This document shows positions 31,479 through 35,211 of a DNA stretch of 35,211 bases, one piece after another. The translations under genes were made by a program, and so were the position numbers. How positions within the stretch are numbered: the first letter of the stretch is position 1; each line of letters opens with the position of its first letter. Under the pieces are notes generated by a model. That model ran no database searches, was not told the origin of the DNA, and worked only from the letters and a program-made list of their open reading frames with translations. Source of the DNA: Rickettsiales bacterium (lineage in GTDB: Bacteria; Pseudomonadota; Alphaproteobacteria; Rickettsiales; UBA998); NCBI GenBank assembly GCA_028279475.1, contig JANQNR010000011.1, positions 68,082-103,292 of the forward strand. The letters are read 5' to 3'.

Positions 31479-32489
31479 ATGCAGGTTGAAGCTACACATA
31501 TAGGCGCTGTAGGCGATGCACCGAAGGTAGCCATGCTGGCACCGGTAGGCAGTGCCGGGGGGACGGCGGATACGACACAGGAAAAGGCCAGCGTCACTTT
31601 CTCCCCGGACGCGCCAGAGGAATTGTGGGATGAAATGCTGCTCGTGTCGCAAAAGCTCATGATCGTGAATGACCTGATTGAAGAATTATTGCTCAGCGTC
31701 GGTGACCTCTCCCCGTCGGAACGCGGTAATATACTCAATGAAATTTCTGATTTAATGGCGGCGAGGTTGACCCTGACCAGCGCGCTCAAGCATCCCACTG
31801 CCAAAAGCCTGAATCAGGCCATCCATGTCGTCAATGCCGCCCTGCTGGATGACGGGCGTAGCGAACTCAATGACCTCTCGGAAGATCCCGAACCAACGCC
31901 AACGCAACGCTATCAAGCAGCCAAATCGCAACCTGCCGCTACCGCTACAGCCTCACAACCACATGATACAGACGCGTATTTCATTGCTCCTCTGGAAAAT
32001 ATGAACGAGGCACTGCAACAGGGAGAGATCGTCGCCTTGCTGGAGCAATTGGAACAGGATCAGGACATCCCGCAAGCGATACAAGATCAGATGCTGCTTA
32101 CCGCCTTTGCGGCACTGACTGAGGAACAACAGGCCACACTGGCACCGATGCTGGGGGATGACATCTCCGTCGATACCCTGCGCCAACGTCTGGATTATTA
32201 TGAACAGGAAGGGCTGCTGGGCGATGAGCGCGTACAACAAGCTGTGGATGCCTGCATGCAATGCTCGAAAGACGATGAGGAACTCGAAGAAATTGAAGAG
32301 CAGATCGCGACGATGGCGGCGATGCGTATGAATCTGAACCTTGCGCAACAGATGATGCAGCAGGTCATGGCACAAAAAGCGGCGATGCAGCAGCATAGCA
32401 CCCCCACGACCTCCCATGTGCATGACGCGCAGCACCTGGGCATTGCTGTCGAGGCACAGCTAGAGCAGCTTGAACCGTCAAGACACTAG
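31479..32489 (+). CDS. Hypothetical Gln/Ala/Glu-rich helical protein, 336 residues
   Basis: Unrecognised. Residues 1-45 are low-complexity (Ala/Gly/Thr). Residues 48-115 are helical with LWDEMLLVSQKLMIVNDLIE. A Pro/Thr/Ala/Gln linker runs about 135-165. 170-260 repeats short helices (LLEQLEQDQDIPQAIQDQML). After an acidic KDDEELEEIEEQIATM stretch, a Met/Gln-rich coil (LAQQMMQQVMAQKAAMQQ) ends the protein. No signal peptide is seen. The build resembles type III or VI secretion-associated or scaffolding proteins only in composition. The start has no clear ribosome binding site. Confidence 0.6.
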   Translation: MQVEATHIGAVGDAPKVAMLAPVGSAGGTADTTQEKASVTFSPDAPEELWDEMLLVSQKLMIVNDLIEELLLSVGDLSPSERGNILNEISDLMAARLTLTSALKHPTAKSLNQAIHVVNAALLDDGRSELNDLSEDPEPTPTQRYQAAKSQPAATATASQPHDTDAYFIAPLENMNEALQQGEIVALLEQLEQDQDIPQAIQDQMLLTAFAALTEEQQATLAPMLGDDISVDTLRQRLDYYEQEGLLGDERVQQAVDACMQCSKDDEELEEIEEQIATMAAMRMNLNLAQQMMQQVMAQKAAMQQHSTPTTSHVHDAQHLGIAVEAQLEQLEPSRH

Positions 32490-32509
32490 GACTGCTATAT
32501 ATTAGCGGA

Positions 32510-32586
32510 TGGCGGTCTCGGCGCGATTCGAACGCGCGACCTTCGCCTTCGGAGGGCGACACTCTATCCAGCTGAGCTACGAGACC
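32510..32586 (-). tRNA. tRNA-Arg (anticodon CCG)
   Basis: Minus strand: acceptor GGTCTCG (32586-32580) pairing with CGAGACC, D-arm AGCTCAGCTGGATAGAG, anticodon stem TCGCC/GGCGA around CTCCGAA with CCG, T-arm CGCGCGTTCGAATCGCGC-like, discriminator G and encoded CCA (32512-32510). Reads CGG. Confidence 0.96.
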
Positions 32587-32600
32587 GCAGGAGGTTTGGA

Positions 32601-32629
32601 TATATACTCGCGTGCACTTTACAACGCAA
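32601..32629 (-). promoter_or_regulatory. Promoter for tRNA-Arg(CCG)
   Basis: On the minus strand TTGCGT (32629-32624), 17-base spacer, TATATA (32606-32601). Expected start is near 32594, eight bases before the tRNA 5' end. Confidence 0.65.
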
Positions 32630-32791
32630 AAGCATATTTCCCCTGACGCAGAATGCTTGCGTTGCACTGCTATAGCGGCTTTGCTTTCGACTGTAAACCT
32701 GTAACCGGAGATAGGCGACTCATGCAATATAGCGCGTGAAAGGGAGGAACCCTCCGATCACGCCTCGGTGCGGTGTGTGTTGGGATAGGAG

Positions 32792-32856
32792 TTTGTCATA
32801 CCGGCGAAGGCCGGTATCTGGTGCAACAAGACTCCGGCCTTCGCCGGAGTGACAAA
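32792..32856. repeat. Dumbbell palindromic repeat, copy 2
   Basis: Hairpins TACCGGC-GAAG-GCCGGTA and CTCCGGC-CTTC-GCCGGAG within outer arms TTTGTCA/TGACAAA. Same family as 3589-3656; the two copies differ mainly in hairpin loops and outer flank while the stems are conserved. Confidence 0.88.
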
Positions 32857-33059
32857 TATGATATTCAAACTTTAATTTTATGTGATGACCCTACTTCTTC
32901 TCTTGCGCGTTACATGATGATTTGTTAAGAAAAGCTCATAAAGTTGCTGTATTTCAGGTTTGATGTTTATTAAATCACTTTCAAAGACTTGATATACAGG
33001 CTTTCGCTGGCTCATTTGTCAGCGTCCATTTGTTTTTTTATTTTCTAAGAGGTGAAATC

Positions 33060-33158
33060 GTGGCTAATAAAAAGCCAACAACCCAAAAAACAGAGAAAAC
33101 TGAAACAAAGAAAGCGGCCACTCGAAAGAGTGAGCCGTCTAACACGGGAAACAGCTAG
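33060..33158 (+). CDS. Small Lys-rich protein, 32 residues
   Basis: Starts at GTG with a good AGAGGTG site 6 bases upstream. VANKKPTTQKTEKTETKKAA and the rest are almost wholly Lys, Thr, Glu, Ala and Ser, with no hydrophobic core, so the product is basic and disordered, like tails of histone H1-like or nucleoid proteins. A strong terminator 50 bases after the stop makes a true short transcription unit likely. It could also be a leader peptide or part of a small RNA. Confidence 0.5.
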   Translation: MANKKPTTQKTEKTETKKAATRKSEPSNTGNS

Positions 33159-33208
33159 TCTCTTGGCTAGCTAGTTTTCCAATTCTTACGAAAAATAGAT
33201 AGAGTTTT

Positions 33209-33237
33209 AACCGAGGTTAACCCCTCGGTTTTCTTTT
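33209..33237 (+). terminator. Intrinsic terminator
   Basis: AACCGAGG (33209-33216), TTAACC loop, CCTCGGTT (33223-33230), then a T-rich tail. It ends the transcript of the 32-residue gene and lies 50 bases before the next start. Confidence 0.9.
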
Positions 33238-33286
33238 GACTTTTTTGCGGCTCCGCAGTAGTTAATAAATATTAATTACCGTAAGC

Positions 33287-34933
33287 ATGCTGATGACCTC
33301 TGATATACTACCCGAATCCATGGCAGAACGTTTCAAGCTGCATGAACCGACCGGTTCCTTCCGCGAACGTTTGGCACAAGAAAAAAACTTTGAAGGTTGG
33401 TCGCAAAATCCGTGGCGCGACAAAGAGCATGTCGATATGCAAATGACCAGCACTGCCAAGAAGTATATTCGCTATTTTACCGATGAGCTCATTGCAATGG
33501 GTTTCCTTCCATTCACTGGTGTAGAAGTCAATTGCAACGTTGTTCCATACGGCATAGATGAAGCAATCCAAAGTCACATTGAGAATTACACCAAAGATTA
33601 TCGGGCATGGTACGCTCATGAATATCATCTCAAGGAAGAAGTCGAGCAGATACAGTCATTATTTCTGGAAGAAATTGACCAAGCGAATTGGTACCATGAT
33701 GAAATGCGTGCAGTGAAAAAGTGGCTTGATAACTTTGACACAGATACACCTATATGGAAATGCATGGAGCAGGATTATATTGATTATATAAACAGTGAGG
33801 TGAGATCATTAGAGCGATCGGGGCGCGTGTCAGAAAAATTTTGTAATGCGTTTCAACGTTATCTGGAAAAGCGCGAACTAACCTATAATAAGCATATGGT
33901 TGGCTCATATGGCATTAATGATGAATTCGATGGCCGCACCTATGTCGATGGTACAGAAATAGAAATTACTACCCCTCCCGGCTCTCCCCTGGCCACCGCT
34001 GCGCATGTGACGGCAATCAAGCGTTATTTATTTCAAGGAACACAGGCATACGAAGAATTATTTGGCGATTCCCGGAACCCATCGGAATCCTGGTCAGAAG
34101 CATTAGCCAATAGTACACCACGTCCCGAATCAGTGGAGAATATAAGTGGCGCTCTCGGTGGCTATAATATCCGCTTTGACCATGAAAAGGGAACGGATGA
34201 ATTAAATTCCGGAGAGCATTTCAATGTATCCCTGCAATGGATTGGCGGACGTGACGTAACCTATCGTAATTACCGCACCATTGACAATGCGAGAGAAACT
34301 TTTCGAGAACATAACCTGATGCATTCAGTGCACTATTCTGAGTGGGCAAGATTGTTCTTTGAGGCATTGCAGGAACTTTTACCTGCAGACACTATATTAG
34401 CATTTGGAAATGATGCGCGTATTAAGAGTGTTAATAGGGAACGTCACCCACAGAAACATTCAATAGCCTTTGAGGACGGTTACAAAGCTTCTGCCCGGCT
34501 GGAATTGCGCACATTCAACGACGCATCCAGTAATATCTACCTATCAACATTGGCGGTCATGGCCGATATGTATGCGATTGCCTGCGCCATTAAAGACGTG
34601 ATACCAGAATACCAGATGAAACTGAACCATAAGCAGGACATACATTTTAGTGATAAAAGAGAGATCATTAACAAGTTGGGGGAGGAATTTTGCATGAATC
34701 GCAATCTACCTTCCTCCATAGATAGTATGAAAGAGCGTTTTATACAGGAAAGTCCGACCATCAAGATGATGTATAAAGTGGCAGAAGCGCGCTGCGAGCA
34801 TTGGAAAGACCGGGACTATAAACCGGAAACATATGATGAGATGAATAAAGAAATCGATCAATTCGAGTCGCAAGCACTGGAGCGTGTGGATGTGCTCATG
34901 GCACCGGAAGAGACACAAAGCATCAGTCGTTAG
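33287..34933 (+). CDS. Divergent glutamine synthetase/Pup-ligase-fold protein (putative carboxylate-amine ligase)
   Basis: A 548-residue soluble protein not assigned to a known family. Four stretches recall the ATP-grasping barrel of the glutamine synthetase/gamma-glutamylcysteine ligase/Pup ligase group, in the right order: FTGVEVNCNV (residue 76 on, like the G-E-x-E metal motif, though the second Glu is Asn), YVDGTEIEITTPPGSP (like the H/E-P-E-x-x-T-P strand), SGEHFNVSLQW (like GSGxHxHxS) and ARLELRTFNDASSNIYLSTL (like RxExR ... D-A-A-N-x-Y-L). A long helical insert fills residues 95-220. Function is unknown; some ligands may be lost. ATG 33287 or 33293 are both possible. Isolated gene. Confidence 0.62.
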   Translation: MLMTSDILPESMAERFKLHEPTGSFRERLAQEKNFEGWSQNPWRDKEHVDMQMTSTAKKYIRYFTDELIAMGFLPFTGVEVNCNVVPYGIDEAIQSHIENYTKDYRAWYAHEYHLKEEVEQIQSLFLEEIDQANWYHDEMRAVKKWLDNFDTDTPIWKCMEQDYIDYINSEVRSLERSGRVSEKFCNAFQRYLEKRELTYNKHMVGSYGINDEFDGRTYVDGTEIEITTPPGSPLATAAHVTAIKRYLFQGTQAYEELFGDSRNPSESWSEALANSTPRPESVENISGALGGYNIRFDHEKGTDELNSGEHFNVSLQWIGGRDVTYRNYRTIDNARETFREHNLMHSVHYSEWARLFFEALQELLPADTILAFGNDARIKSVNRERHPQKHSIAFEDGYKASARLELRTFNDASSNIYLSTLAVMADMYAIACAIKDVIPEYQMKLNHKQDIHFSDKREIINKLGEEFCMNRNLPSSIDSMKERFIQESPTIKMMYKVAEARCEHWKDRDYKPETYDEMNKEIDQFESQALERVDVLMAPEETQSISR

Positions 34934-35118
34934 TTCTACTCATAATGATAGGTGTGCTGGCATAGCGCCTCAGATAATACATAAATATCACTTCTTTCTT
35001 TACATTTATGTCATGCATTGTTACATTGCACGCTATTCATCACCTCTCGTAGGCTACATTGACGTAAAAGTTATTGTTCAAATCGCGTTGGGATTAAACC
35101 GCGCTTGAGCCAACGGCA

Positions 35119-35148
35119 TTGTTACATTAAGATATATTTCATTATTAT
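35119..35148 (+). promoter_or_regulatory. Possible promoter for the last gene
   Basis: TTGTTA (35119-35124) and TATTAT (35143-35148), spacing 18, in an AT-rich stretch about 40 bases before the ATG at 35188. Weak matches. The rest of 34934-35187 shows nothing definite. Confidence 0.3.
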
Positions 35149-35187
35149 ATGTTGCTGTTCTTCTGTCGTAAATGATAGGAGTGTTTT

Positions 35188-35211
35188 ATGGATTGTGTTC
35201 GATGCGGTAGT
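35188..35211 (+). CDS. Start of a protein with a CxxC motif (truncated by the window)
   Basis: ATG with AGGAG 6 bases upstream, then MDCVRCGS up to the window edge. A CxxC pair at the very N-terminus suggests a zinc ribbon. Nothing more can be said. Confidence 0.5.

Larger units (their letters stand above)
32587..33059. other. Non-coding region between tRNA-Arg(CCG) and the 32-residue gene
   Basis: Holds the tRNA promoter, a CCTCC/GGAGG patch around 32743-32760 and the second dumbbell repeat (32792-32856). The remaining 200 bases before 33060 are AT-rich and probably include the small gene's promoter and leader. I see no longer gene. Confidence 0.5.

Overview
The window looks like chromosomal DNA from an alphaproteobacterium of roughly balanced base composition. 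The support is a large (180 kDa class) NAD-glutamate dehydrogenase, the diaminopimelate-pathway acyltransferase DapD, a PhaR/PhaC polyhydroxyalkanoate pair, a CobS-type cobaltochelatase ATPase, a BrnT/BrnA toxin-antitoxin pair and several dispersed palindromes of a kind common in that class. I cannot name a genus from sequence alone.

Layout. 1-5368: truncated glutamate dehydrogenase, L,D-transpeptidase, dapD and a shortened glutamine-synthetase-like gene, all on the plus strand and tightly packed. 5353-5845: brnTA on the minus strand. 5961-6085: two palindromes. 6098-8147: a YihY/BrkB membrane protein overlapping a glycerol-1-phosphate-dehydrogenase-like gene, which meets a phosphatidylserine decarboxylase-like gene (8128-8802, minus) tail to tail; this is a small lipid-flavoured group. 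9015-10974: tRNA-Phe, an alanine/glycine:cation symporter and tRNA-Arg(UCU). 11086-15250: a small coiled-coil protein, an acyl-CoA dehydrogenase with a NUDIX hydrolase behind it, Dps, and a small secreted protein with a good promoter and terminator. 15339-17750: lon (minus). 17829-19448: two tandem prepilin-like genes with no pilus machinery nearby.

19663-26216 is the most unusual part. An intact minus-strand tRNA-Thr(GGU) sits at the right end. A 46-base copy of its 3' part, with one mismatch, sits 6479 bases to the left in the same orientation. That is the geometry left by site-specific integration into a tRNA gene. Just inside each end lies a 48-base direct repeat holding two CCCTAYTAA motifs 11 bases apart. 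Between them is one five-gene operon: a Cys-rich exported protein, two small membrane proteins (one with a 10-G tract near its start), a short RTX-like protein, and a 1134-residue RTX protein with an HELSH zinc-metalloprotease motif. I see no integrase. A related protein module appears in three of the five genes.

26511-35211: unknown genes, a short class III-like PhaC divergent from PhaR with a pair of inverted 9-base motifs between them, cobS behind phaR, two further unknown genes, tRNA-Arg(CCG), a 32-residue basic protein with its own terminator, and a divergent 548-residue protein that appears to carry the glutamine synthetase/Pup-ligase fold. The start of a CxxC protein runs off the right edge.
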